Positions 27,434 through 35,497 of a stretch of 64,000 nucleotides of DNA are shown here, piece by piece. Under the pieces are notes generated by a model. The model was not told where the DNA came from, made no database searches, and saw only the letters and a program-made list of their open reading frames with translations. Numbering within the stretch: position 1 is the stretch's first letter; each line of letters starts with the position of its first letter. Source of the stretch: F1-120-MAGs238 sp964484185 (GTDB taxonomy: Bacteria > Planctomycetota > Phycisphaerae > Phycisphaerales > UBA1924); NCBI GenBank assembly GCA_964484185.1, contig CAZAEQ010000015.1, forward strand, positions 26,362-90,361. The letters are read 5' to 3'. The position numbers and the translations under genes are program-made.

Positions 27434-28105
27434 TCACTTGGCAATATCAACGCGCCGAACCCGCACCACCATCACCGGCTTGAGCGGCACGTTCTCCATG
27501 CTGCCATCAGTCACGCCCGGCACGTTCCGCGATGAAGTTTCACCCACGCGAATCGCCTCAACCACCTCGAACCCCTTGGTCACCTTCCCAAAAACGGCGT
27601 ATCCGGCGTTGCCCGTGGTCGTGCGTGCTGTGTCTAATCTCGCATTGTCCGCGACATTGATATAGAACTCTCTCGTCGCACTGTCGGGATCGCTCTCTCT
27701 TGCCATCGCAATCGTGTACTTCACATTCTTCAGCCCGTTCTGCCACTCGTTCTTGATCGGCTTGTCCGCCTTTCCCGCCGCCGCATCGACCTTGGCCTTC
27801 TCAACCATGTCGATCGTCCACCCGCCGCCCTGCACGACAAAGTTGGGCATCACGCGATGGAAGATGGTCCCGTTGTAATGCCCCTGCCGCGCATGCTCAA
27901 GAAAGTTCGCGACTGAAATGGGAGCACGCTGGCCATCAAGCTCCAGCGTAATCACTCCCTCAGTTGTTTCAATCTCGACAACCGTATTCTCTCCCGGCAT
28001 CGAGGGCGAATTTCCTCGATTGTTCGCAGGTGGTACATTGCTCGCACAACCAGCCGCGAACACTGTGAACATGAGAGGCAACGCCAGCAGAATGATCGTC
28101 TTCAT
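27434..28105 (-). CDS. Cyclophilin-type peptidyl-prolyl isomerase lipoprotein
   Basis: Catalyses proline cis-trans isomerisation in exported proteins. A lipobox 'VFAAGC' predicts membrane anchoring outside the cytoplasm. Cyclophilin core motifs: 'NFLEHARQGHYNGTIFHRVM', 'NFVVQGGG', and 'AVFGKVTKGFEVVEAI'. The Trp of eukaryotic cyclophilins is not expected in this bacterial type. It lies 22 bases after the retropepsin-like gene on the same strand and is probably in its operon. Confidence 0.93.
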   Translation of the reverse strand: MKTIILLALPLMFTVFAAGCASNVPPANNRGNSPSMPGENTVVEIETTEGVITLELDGQRAPISVANFLEHARQGHYNGTIFHRVMPNFVVQGGGWTIDMVEKAKVDAAAGKADKPIKNEWQNGLKNVKYTIAMARESDPDSATREFYINVADNARLDTARTTTGNAGYAVFGKVTKGFEVVEAIRVGETSSRNVPGVTDGSMENVPLKPVMVVRVRRVDIAK

Positions 28106-28127
28106 CCTCTCAGTGTACCCCGCCCAT

Positions 28128-29681
28128 TCACCGCTTCACAAACCCGATCCGCCGCCGCTGATAGTCAAAGACGACCTTGAACGGGCTGATCAACTTGCCA
28201 CCAATGTTGCCAAGCGTGTCCCTCGAGGCAAACGCACCCTTGTCTTCAGTGGCAAAAGTCACCTGGACATTCTCCTGCCGCTGTCCGCCGATTTCAAACC
28301 ACGCAAGCTTGCCTCGCTTGGCCGAGACAGTGCCGCCAACGCCGCCCTCGGTTGCATCGGTGGTCTCGCGTCCTTCCAGCAGCTTGAACTTCTTCACCGC
28401 CGGTGCGTGCATGCTCACCGTTGAGTTGCCCGCGCCCGTATCCAGCTTGAAGATCCCGGTATGTCCCTCAAACGAAGCTTCAATGCACGCAATGCGCGAA
28501 TCCAGGTGCAGCGTCGACCAGTGTCCATTCACCGAAGTGTCATCGTAATTTGCCGGGTCAAAGAGCGAAATCTTCGCATCTCGCATATCCACTTCCGCAA
28601 CGCACCTGTGGAACAGTCCATACCCGATGATTCCCGCGATCGGAACGCCCATGTGCGGCTCAAGGAAATCCAGTTCAAGCCCCACCACCAGCGGATCCTT
28701 CAGCGTCACGCGCCCAAGCGAGATCGACTCTGGCCTGCTCCACGAAGTCATCACCGTGCCGCCAACTCCCACCGCCGGCACCGCCCCGAACGTCTCAAGT
28801 CCAAACTCTTTCACCACCCGCGTATTGAGCACGTTCGATCCCGCGCCGGTATCAAAGATAAACCAGCCGACATCTTTCCCATTCACCAGCGGATGCACCA
28901 ATATGTGCCCGGTCGGCGCCTTCTTCACTTCAAGTTCCGCCGCGATACTCGAATCGAACTTCACATCCGTTGGCCCGCTGATATTCGCCGCGTACGGGCT
29001 CACAAGAAAGTTCGGAGCTTCACTCAGCTTTTCAAACCGCACAACATCATCGCTGCCGTGCTTGGTGGTCCTGGTCAAGGTCGCCGGATACTTCATCCCC
29101 ATCGCCTCGATCTTCCCCTCGCACTTGATATTTGTCGCAACGATCTCTCCGTGATAGTTCCACTCTTTCACCATCCACGTATCTGCATCAATCGTGACAG
29201 ACCCATTGAAACCCGTCGCGGCATGATCAAACGCCAGGGTCGAAACATTCGATGTCGCTTCCGCATCCGCCGCAGCACCTGCAGGCGTCGAGAACGTAAA
29301 CCCGGAGCTCTCATCCATCCAAAGCCCCGTGTAAATCAACGCATCGAACATCACCTGGTTGCGATCGCTTAACTCAAGCAGCAGTCGCTCGCCGCCAATA
29401 TCCTCCCGCCAGAGATCAGTCCCGTCAAATCCATCGCCGGTCGAAATCCTGCCGCTCGAAGTCTGTACAAAGTGCCCTTGCGCGTTAAACACCATCGTGT
29501 AGTCAGTTGGCACGCCAACCAGCGAGCCCTTTCCCGTCAGCATCAATCCCGCCGCGGGAATCTTCGCCTTGCTCACTCCGCATTCGCGCCGCACATTGGC
29601 GATCACTTCTTCCGCGGTCCGCGGCCCAGCGCACGCCAACCCTGCAACCATCATCACGCACAGCACACTGAACTTCTTCAT
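28128..29681 (-). CDS. Exported protein with two retropepsin-like aspartic protease domains
   Basis: The signal peptide is 'MKKFSVLCVMMVAGLACA'. An N-terminal region of about 240 residues without a recognised fold is followed by two aspartyl-protease-like halves: 'FIFDTGAGSN' near residue 277 and 'FKLDTGAGNSTVS' near residue 412. Each keeps Asp-Thr-Gly. Retropepsins work as dimers with one such motif per chain; here one chain has both, as in pepsins. The ends of the two halves ('AGIIGYGLFHRCVAEVDM' and 'GNIGGKLISPFKVVFDYQ') match the family. Its start overlaps the regulator's stop by 4 bases (ATGA). Function unknown. Confidence 0.85.
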   Translation of the reverse strand: MKKFSVLCVMMVAGLACAGPRTAEEVIANVRRECGVSKAKIPAAGLMLTGKGSLVGVPTDYTMVFNAQGHFVQTSSGRISTGDGFDGTDLWREDIGGERLLLELSDRNQVMFDALIYTGLWMDESSGFTFSTPAGAAADAEATSNVSTLAFDHAATGFNGSVTIDADTWMVKEWNYHGEIVATNIKCEGKIEAMGMKYPATLTRTTKHGSDDVVRFEKLSEAPNFLVSPYAANISGPTDVKFDSSIAAELEVKKAPTGHILVHPLVNGKDVGWFIFDTGAGSNVLNTRVVKEFGLETFGAVPAVGVGGTVMTSWSRPESISLGRVTLKDPLVVGLELDFLEPHMGVPIAGIIGYGLFHRCVAEVDMRDAKISLFDPANYDDTSVNGHWSTLHLDSRIACIEASFEGHTGIFKLDTGAGNSTVSMHAPAVKKFKLLEGRETTDATEGGVGGTVSAKRGKLAWFEIGGQRQENVQVTFATEDKGAFASRDTLGNIGGKLISPFKVVFDYQRRRIGFVKR

Positions 29682-30292
29682 ATTCCGTTCTCACTTTCAA
29701 CGCGAGCTTCCGCCCGCTTCTTTGCGCGTCCCTTCACCCCAACCGGCGCCAATATCCATGCGAGCGATTGCAACGTCTTGCCTTCTTCCTGTGCCGAACC
29801 AGAGAAGATCGCAGACAGTTCTTCCAGCAACCGATTCACTTCCGCTATGTCTTGCTTTGAGACCCAGCCTTTCGTGCGAGCTCCCCACACTGTCCGTCCT
29901 GGGCCCACATACTCGTACCCGCCCTCATCCAGGGCACGATTGAAATCTCTCAAGCTCAGCCGCACCGCCCCCGCCACCACCCGCTGCACAGATTTGGCAA
30001 CCGCTCCACCACCATACTTGAGCCGCATCATCTTTCCCGCCAGCCCGTACACCGCAACCACATACTTCCCCTCTTTCCGCTTCTCCTGCTCCACCAGCAG
30101 CCCCACCTTCTCCAGCTTCCGCACATGAAAATACAGCGAATCCGCGGCTCGCCCCAGGTGCTCCCCCACCTCGGCAATCGTGCTTGGCCCCAGTGCGGCG
30201 ATCGCATCTACCACCTCCTGCCGCATGGGCGACTCAATCGCCTTCATCTGTGCAGGGCTCGAAATCCAGTAGATCTGTTGAACCGGTTTCAT
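29678..30292 (-). CDS. Winged-helix (ArsR-like) transcriptional regulator
   Basis: The DNA-binding domain covers about residues 18-75: 'RQEVVDAIAALGPSTIAEVG' with 'SLYFHVRKLEKVGLLVEQE' as the recognition helix and wing. The rest (about 125 residues) is helical, of unknown function, and probably dimerises or senses a ligand. It is first in a unit with the retropepsin-like gene (4-base overlap) and the cyclophilin. A promoter-like site lies 23-51 bases upstream of its start. The ATG at 30247 is an alternative, shorter start. Confidence 0.85.
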   Translation of the reverse strand: MKPVQQIYWISSPAQMKAIESPMRQEVVDAIAALGPSTIAEVGEHLGRAADSLYFHVRKLEKVGLLVEQEKRKEGKYVVAVYGLAGKMMRLKYGGGAVAKSVQRVVAGAVRLSLRDFNRALDEGGYEYVGPGRTVWGARTKGWVSKQDIAEVNRLLEELSAIFSGSAQEEGKTLQSLAWILAPVGVKGRAKKRAEARVESENGI

Positions 30293-30314
30293 ATCGTTGA
30301 AATTCTTTCGTATA

Positions 30315-30343
30315 ATTCAATCGTGAGTTTCACGCTTTGTCAA
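30315..30343 (-). promoter_or_regulatory. Sigma-70-like promoter for the winged-helix operon
   Basis: On the minus strand a perfect TTGACA (30343-30338) is followed after 17 bases by TTGAAT (30320-30315, 4 of 6 to consensus), 23 bases before the ATG of the regulator. On the plus strand, TATAAT at 30311-30316 could serve the divergent dehydrogenase gene. The two sites overlap, so one bound regulator could affect both genes. Confidence 0.4.
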
Positions 30344-30395
30344 ACAACCTGTGAATTTTCTACGTCGACCACTACCCCCACCCTACGCTGCCTTC

Positions 30396-31394
30396 ATGCA
30401 CAAGGTCCTCCATGTCGGTATCGGCCCCCTGGGCCAGCGAATCATCACTGAACTCTCTCAACGCAAGCTCGCCCGCGTTATTGCCGCGGTCGATTCTGCG
30501 CCTTCTCTTGCCAACAAACCGCTCTCCTCACTTATGCACGATTTCGAGGACTCCGGCCTGATCCTTCCCTCGCTCGAATCCATTGTCGACTGGTCCCGTT
30601 TCGATGTCTGCATCGTCACCACCAGCTCCGACCTGGTCTCCTGTGCCCCCACCTTCCGCACCCTTCTCTCCCACGGCAAAGCCGTCATCTCCACCTGCGA
30701 AGAGCTCGTCTACCCCTGGCTCCGCCACGTCGGCCTCTCTGAAGAACTCGACGCCATCGCCAAGCGTTCAGGCGGCCGCCTTCTTGGCACCGGCGTCAAC
30801 CCCGGCTTCCTCATGGACTTCCTCCCGACCACCCTCACCGCCGTCTGCCGCGATGTTCGCTCCATCAAGTGCCATCGCATCCAGGACGCCTCCAGCCGCC
30901 GCGTCCAGTTCCAGAAGAAGATCGGCGCAGGCCTCGACCCCAACGCCTTCTCCAAGGGCGTCCGCGATGGCTCACTCCGGCATGTCGGCCTGGGCGAATC
31001 GCTCCACTTCATCGCTCACTACGTCGGCCTGAAAGTCGAACGCTGGGAAGAAGACATCGCCCCCGTCATTGCCGACCGCGATATCAACTGTGCCCTCGGT
31101 CCCATCGCCCGCGGCCGCGCTGCCGGCGTCCGCCAGACCGCCCGCGCCTACTCCGACGAACGCACGATCATCGAACTCGAGTTCCAGGCCGCCATCGGTC
31201 AGGCCGATCCGCACGACCGCGTCGTCATCGACGCCGACCCCCCGATCGACTGCATCATCCACGGCGGCATCCACGGCGATCTCGCCACCTCCGCCATCAT
31301 CTGCAACTCCATCGCTCCCCTTCTTTCCGCCGCCCCCGGCCTGCACACCATGGCCTCCATCCCCAGCGTCATGCACGCCTCTCCTCGCGGTTAA
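30396..31394 (+). CDS. Dihydrodipicolinate-reductase-like NAD(P)-dependent dehydrogenase
   Basis: The Rossmann start 'VLHVGIGPLGQRIITELSQR' binds NAD(P). 'LLGTGVNPGFLMDFLPTTLT' and the overall length (332) resemble the DapB-related group that includes 2,4-diaminopentanoate dehydrogenase, rather than true DapB (about 250 residues). ATG 30396 is chosen because it begins the Rossmann strand. The alpha-oxoamine synthase gene follows in the same direction after 36 bases; together they suggest a two-step route in amino-ketone metabolism. The substrate is not identifiable. Confidence 0.78.
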   Translation: MHKVLHVGIGPLGQRIITELSQRKLARVIAAVDSAPSLANKPLSSLMHDFEDSGLILPSLESIVDWSRFDVCIVTTSSDLVSCAPTFRTLLSHGKAVISTCEELVYPWLRHVGLSEELDAIAKRSGGRLLGTGVNPGFLMDFLPTTLTAVCRDVRSIKCHRIQDASSRRVQFQKKIGAGLDPNAFSKGVRDGSLRHVGLGESLHFIAHYVGLKVERWEEDIAPVIADRDINCALGPIARGRAAGVRQTARAYSDERTIIELEFQAAIGQADPHDRVVIDADPPIDCIIHGGIHGDLATSAIICNSIAPLLSAAPGLHTMASIPSVMHASPRG

Positions 31395-31430
31395 TTACTG
31401 AACACTCCGCCGCTTCGCCGATCAACATCT

Positions 31431-32573
31431 ATGCCAAGGCTTCCCATCGAATCCTGTTCAGCCACCCACTGCACGCTCGACGGACGCAATGTCCTCAATT
31501 TCGGCGGCTGCAACTACCTCGGCTTCACCGAAGACCCCCGCATCCACGCCGCCGCCATGCGTGGAATGAAGACTTATGGCCTGTCCACCACCGCTTCCCG
31601 CGAGACCACCGGCAACACTTTTGCTCACACCTCACTCGAAACCGAACTCGCCGCCTTCTTCGGCATGGAATCTGCGATCCTCACCACCGAGGGCTACACC
31701 GCCAACATGGCCCTGTGCGAAACGTTGGCCCAGTCTCGCCGCTTTGCCCTGATCGATGAAAAGGCCCACCGCTCGGTCGGGCACGCCGCCGAAGCTGCGG
31801 GTTTCAAGGTCCTCCGCTACCGCCACCGCGATGCAGTCCACGCCGCGGAAATCTGTAAGCCGCTCGCACACTGCGGCGGGGTCGTCATCCTCACCGACGG
31901 CGTCTTCACTGCCGATGGCGTCATCGCCCCCCTCCCCGATCTTCTCGCCGCCCTCCCCGATCAGGATTCACTCCTGATCGTTGACGACTGCCACGGCTTC
32001 TGTGTCCTGGGCAAGTGCGGCCGCGGCACGCTCAACTACTACGGCCTCTCTGATCCCAGGCTCGTCATCACCACCACACTCGCCAAGGGCTTAGGCTGCT
32101 ACGGCGGCATCATCGCTGGCCCGCGCTGGCTTGTCGATGACATCCAGAACAAAGCTCGCATCTACCGCGGCACCACTCCCTGCCCACCCCCCATGATCGA
32201 AGCGGCACGCGAAGCACTCGCCATCACCGCGGCCGATCCAAATCTCGCTATCAACGTCCTCACCAACGCCGCTCGCCTCCGCACCTGGCTCTCGCGTGCT
32301 GGCGCGCAACTCAACGATTCTCCCACACCCATCATCGCGTTCTACTTCAAAAGCGAATCCGAAATGGACCGCATCTCCGCCGAGTTGCTGAATCTCAACA
32401 TCCTCGCCCCGGTCATCGAATACCCCGGTGGCCCTGCGAGTCGATACTTCCGTATCACTGTCACCGCTCGCCACACTGCTGAACAGATCGACACACTGGG
32501 TCGGGCGTTCCTTGAAACATCCGCTTCGCGGCTGGAGATTACAGTCAATTCAAGTACACAACTTGTTGCCTGA
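31431..32573 (+). CDS. Alpha-oxoamine synthase-like PLP enzyme
   Basis: A fold-type I PLP enzyme of the family that joins an acyl-CoA to an amino acid with loss of CO2 (BioF, Kbl, serine palmitoyltransferase). Signs are 'NFGGCNYLGFTEDPRI', 'ASRETTGNTFAHTSLE', the PLP-binding Asp in 'IVDDCHGFCVLG', and the Schiff-base Lys in 'TTTLAKGLGCYGG'. The length (380) is normal. BioF is one candidate, but no other biotin gene is near, so I give no symbol. Its partner dehydrogenase lies just upstream. Confidence 0.85.
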   Translation: MPRLPIESCSATHCTLDGRNVLNFGGCNYLGFTEDPRIHAAAMRGMKTYGLSTTASRETTGNTFAHTSLETELAAFFGMESAILTTEGYTANMALCETLAQSRRFALIDEKAHRSVGHAAEAAGFKVLRYRHRDAVHAAEICKPLAHCGGVVILTDGVFTADGVIAPLPDLLAALPDQDSLLIVDDCHGFCVLGKCGRGTLNYYGLSDPRLVITTTLAKGLGCYGGIIAGPRWLVDDIQNKARIYRGTTPCPPPMIEAAREALAITAADPNLAINVLTNAARLRTWLSRAGAQLNDSPTPIIAFYFKSESEMDRISAELLNLNILAPVIEYPGGPASRYFRITVTARHTAEQIDTLGRAFLETSASRLEITVNSSTQLVA

Positions 32574-32611
32574 ACGAACTCTCACTAAAGCCAATTTCGG
32601 AATTTTCGTGC

Positions 32612-32947
32612 ATGACCCTTCTCTTAGCGATTGCGTTTCTGATTGGCGTTGGAATAATTCTCAAGAAGCTTGTTGATAACTTCGGCGGCGAGGAAGCCGA
32701 GCCAATGTCGTATTGGGATTCCTTTGCATGGATCCTCGCCCCACGCATCCTCTGCCGCGTGATCTTTTATTTCTTTCCTGGGCCAAGCCCCACCACCCAG
32801 GCGATTACCTGGGTCATCGCGTTCATGACCATTATTCCATTCATGCTCCACTTCGCATTCAATGTCCGATTCCTGCGTGCAATTCTCATCACACTCGGGG
32901 CCATGGCACTCCTGCTGCTTGAGCTGGCCCTCTATCTTGTGCGTTAG
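32612..32947 (+). CDS. Small membrane protein of unknown function
   Basis: 111 residues with an N-terminal helix (LLLAIAFLIGVGIILKKLV), a short acidic loop (GGEEAEP), and two or three further membrane segments. No family is recognised. It lies 38 bases after the oxoamine synthase in the same direction and may share its transcript. Confidence 0.6.
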   Translation: MTLLLAIAFLIGVGIILKKLVDNFGGEEAEPMSYWDSFAWILAPRILCRVIFYFFPGPSPTTQAITWVIAFMTIIPFMLHFAFNVRFLRAILITLGAMALLLLELALYLVR

Positions 32948-33025
32948 AGGCCCAAGGGGCCAACGGGGAGACCCAATCCATTAAGCCAAAGTTTGATCCA
33001 GCCTACGTGGTTTCCGCTCCAGGCT

Positions 33026-33802
33026 TCACGCGGTCGCAACCGGTCCTCGTACTACCCCTCGAATCCGCCACAACAGTTTTATATATAGAGCGAGCCCGAC
33101 CGCAGTCGCGATCGGAACCAGCAAACCAATCACATGCAGCAGCGGAAGTTGCCAGATCAACTTTCTGCATACCTCCACCGTCCTTTTATCCCGCATGGAC
33201 TGTGCGATCTCGCTGATATACATGATATTTGCCAGCACTCGCATGAACCATGCGAGCGAGTACGAAATCAAGATGGCTAAGGGAATCCATGCGATTACCT
33301 TCCCTTTCACAGGAGCTTGAAGAGCTGCCGCGAGCACGAGAACCATCATCACAAGGAGAGCCAACTGCACACGCATGGCCCAGATCACCATTCGCCGCCA
33401 GCTATGTCCAAAGACCGCCCCCTGGGCTGCCGTAAACAATCGGTAAGATGGGAAAGCTCCCAGTTCCGTCAGGATAAGGGCAGCTGCTATCAACTTCATA
33501 CTATTATCAGAAATTCGAAGCTGAAAGGCGGTCAACGAAACTGTGATGCCGACCGAGAACGCTAACCCCAAAGCCAAAAACAAAACGGGAATATTGAACA
33601 CAATAATCGCAATCGCTCCTTGGGACACCTTTTTCCGTCTCGCTTCAAGCAGTTTCGTAAACACTTGGCGATTCCAACGCAGGCTTTCGCCGCACTCAGG
33701 GCAGCGGCAATCATCGGGAACCCCCGTCAATTCATATTCACATCTCTGACAATGGAACACAGCGCTGGGTGTAGTGACATTACTTTGCACATCCATCCGC
33801 AC
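33026..33802 (-). CDS. Membrane protein with N-terminal zinc ribbon
   Basis: 258 residues. The first 40 form a zinc ribbon: 'FHCQRCEYELTGVP' then 'CRCPECGESL', with the paired cysteines intact. About four to five membrane helices follow. The same 'C..C.Y.L.G...CPECG' pattern with membrane segments occurs in four other proteins of this window (39545, 39985, 45328, 46047). The function is unknown. In planctomycetes this ribbon is common in proteins of unknown role. Confidence 0.78.
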   Translation of the reverse strand: MRMDVQSNVTTPSAVFHCQRCEYELTGVPDDCRCPECGESLRWNRQVFTKLLEARRKKVSQGAIAIIVFNIPVLFLALGLAFSVGITVSLTAFQLRISDNSMKLIAAALILTELGAFPSYRLFTAAQGAVFGHSWRRMVIWAMRVQLALLVMMVLVLAAALQAPVKGKVIAWIPLAILISYSLAWFMRVLANIMYISEIAQSMRDKRTVEVCRKLIWQLPLLHVIGLLVPIATAVGLALYIKLLWRIRGVVRGPVATA

Positions 33803-33855
33803 CCCCTATTAGCGATTTCACCGATCTTGGATTCCAAGAACAAAAGAGTACGTAA

Positions 33856-34140
33856 TCACAATGGTCGTGGTATTTCATCCCGCTGGGATGTGAAAGCCCC
33901 GGCAACACGTTCTACCAGGTCCAGCGCAAACTCCTGGGCGAAGCGCTCCCCACCATCATCGGCGGCAGCGGCAACAAAACCTTCACCGACGAAACTCTCC
34001 CCTTCGGCACCGACAGCGTCCAATACATCGTCACCGCCATCCGCGGCAACGTCTCTGGCAACGCATCATCATCACTCAACGTGCAATTTGGCGTGGGTGG
34101 TGATGGGTTTGCTGTGGCGAAGGTGAAGTTGGCGGCGTGA
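33856..34140 (+). pseudogene. C-terminal fragment of a fibronectin-type-III-like protein
   Basis: A frame open for 94 codons without a usable start codon, closed by TGA at 34138-34140. The product reads 'CESPGNTFYQVQRKL', 'GNKTFTDETLPFGTDSVQYI' and 'TAIRGNVSGNASSSLNVQFG', which is the last strands of a fibronectin-like domain of the kind that ends large planctomycete proteins. A TAA at 33853-33855 closes the frame upstream. It lies directly between the divergently oriented zinc-ribbon gene and an inverted-repeat element, so the body of the gene was probably lost by rearrangement. Confidence 0.6.
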
Positions 34141-34146
34141 GAAGAG

Positions 34147-34403
34147 AGGCACTAGGCACTTGGCACTAGGCATTAGGGTCAAGACCATACCACAACCCAA
34201 GACGGCCCTGAGTGCAAACTCGGGGCCGTTGTGTCTTTGAAGGGAGAAAGGCAGAATGAACATCAGATAGACACGATATTCACGATAAGGAAAAACCAAA
34301 GGCTTTGTTCTTTTTGCCTTTATCGTTGCCATCGTGTTTATCTGATGTTCAATCCTGCCTTTGCTTCTCTTCCCTAGTGCCTAGTGCCAAGTGCCTAGTG
34401 CCT
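34147..34403. repeat. Nested inverted-repeat element touching trpA
   Basis: The outer arms are 34147-34178 and 34372-34403 and match at 31 of 32 positions as inverted repeats; each is made of about four copies of AGGCACT. Inner arms (34247-34277 and 34331-34362) match with two mismatches and one indel, and their centre is itself weakly palindromic. No protein is encoded inside. The element has the form of a folded, MITE-like unit. Its right end is only 10 bases from the GTG start of trpA. Confidence 0.85.
34202..34229 (+). terminator. Hairpin after the pseudogene fragment, possible terminator
   Basis: Arms 34202-34213 and 34218-34229 pair over 12 bases with one G-T and enclose the loop GCAA. 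The sequence that follows is T-rich but not a clean run (TGTGTCTTT). It sits 61 bases after the stop of the fibronectin-like fragment, so it was probably that gene's terminator, now inside the inverted-repeat element. Confidence 0.5.
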
Positions 34404-34413
34404 ACCCTCCCCC

Positions 34414-35220
34414 GTGAACCGCCTCGAAAACAACTTCTTCGAACTCTCCGCCCTCGGCGAACGCGCCCTCATGCCCTTCATCTGCGGCGGGTTCCCTCGT
34501 CCCGGCGACACCGCCAAACTCCTGCAAGCCATCGAACGCGCCGGCTGCCGCTTCGCCGAAGTCGGCATCCCCTTCTCTGACCCCATCGCCGATGGACCTG
34601 TGATTGCCGCCGCCATGCACCAGGCTCTCGAGCAAGGTGTCACGCCGCCGAAAGTATTCGACGAAGTCCACTCTGTGCGGGAGAACTCGCGCCTCGCCAT
34701 CATCGCGATGGTGAGTTACTCGATCGTGCACAAAGCCGGCGGCCCCGGCCCCTTCTGCAACCACGCCAAAGACGCAGGCTTTGATGGCCTCATCGTGCCC
34801 GATCTTCCCTTTGAAGAATCGACTGACCTCATCGCACAAGCCAAGTCGCGCGATCTCTGCCTCTCCCTCCTCATCGCCCCGACAACGCCCTTCGCCCGCG
34901 CGGTCGAAATCGCCAAAGCCTCTACCGGCTTCATCTACCTCATGGCCCGCACCGGAATCACCGGCGTCTCTTCGGGAGCACCCGATGTCTCATCCAAAGT
35001 CGCCGCACTCCGCGAAGTCACCAAGCTCCCGATCGCAGTCGGGTTTGGGATCGGCACCGCCGACCACGTCCGCGCAGCCACCGAGCACGCCGATGCGGCC
35101 ATAGTCGGTTCCGCCTTGGTGAAGCGCATGAGCGAATCCATCGCCCAACGCCGCGACCCAATCCAAGATGCAGAAGCAATGATCCGCGACCTGCAAAAAG
35201 GCCTGTTCAAAGCGTCGTAA
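34414..35220 (+). CDS. trpA: Tryptophan synthase alpha chain
   Basis: Cleaves indole-3-glycerol phosphate to indole and passes it to TrpB. The TIM barrel is complete: 'ICGGFPRPGDTAKLLQAIE', catalytic Glu in 'FAEVGIPFSDPIADGP', Asp in 'GLIVPDLPFEES', and the phosphate-binding 'GFGIGTADHV'. The length (268) is normal. It starts at GTG 34414 with no Shine-Dalgarno, because the inverted-repeat element ends 10 bases upstream. No other trp gene is near. Confidence 0.96.
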   Translation: MNRLENNFFELSALGERALMPFICGGFPRPGDTAKLLQAIERAGCRFAEVGIPFSDPIADGPVIAAAMHQALEQGVTPPKVFDEVHSVRENSRLAIIAMVSYSIVHKAGGPGPFCNHAKDAGFDGLIVPDLPFEESTDLIAQAKSRDLCLSLLIAPTTPFARAVEIAKASTGFIYLMARTGITGVSSGAPDVSSKVAALREVTKLPIAVGFGIGTADHVRAATEHADAAIVGSALVKRMSESIAQRRDPIQDAEAMIRDLQKGLFKAS

Positions 35221-35497
35221 CCGGCCCATGTAACGCTTTCATTCGACAGAATCGCTCCAATCCCGCCGCCAAACTTGAAACTATCAAAGTGGCTGTCACA
35301 ATTGGAGGACCGCAAACCGATGAAGATTCTTTGAAACCAAGTGACCGGCAGACTTTCTAAGCTGGTCGCCTTGGATGCAGCGTTATGTGTTCACGCAGGG
35401 CACATGTATGGGCAGGATGGGCAGCAAACCCAACTGGTTCAAACCCGATCTCGTTGATCGGGCCAACTAAGTGGGTTCGTTTCGCAAGGGATTTGCA
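35221..35497 (+). promoter_or_regulatory. Leader region of glutamine synthetase with stacked hairpins
   Basis: 277 bases with no gene. Near its 3' end a perfect 7-bp stem, CCCGATC (35444-35450) with GATCGGG (35456-35462), sits inside a weaker outer pairing AACCCA (35427-35432) with TGGGTT (35472-35477). The Shine-Dalgarno AAGGG at 35486-35490 follows 8 bases later. The fold could control translation of the downstream gene. I do not recognise it as a known riboswitch class. Confidence 0.4.

Noticed and set aside
31431..32573. Naming the oxoamine synthase bioF
   Set aside because: No biotin gene is nearby and the family cannot be split by eye.
34147..34403. Insertion sequence
   Set aside because: No transposase or fragment of one lies between the arms; the whole element is 257 bases.
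35221..35497. A known riboswitch (glutamine, glycine or cyclic-di-GMP class)
   Set aside because: The conserved core strings of these classes are not found; only generic hairpins are visible.
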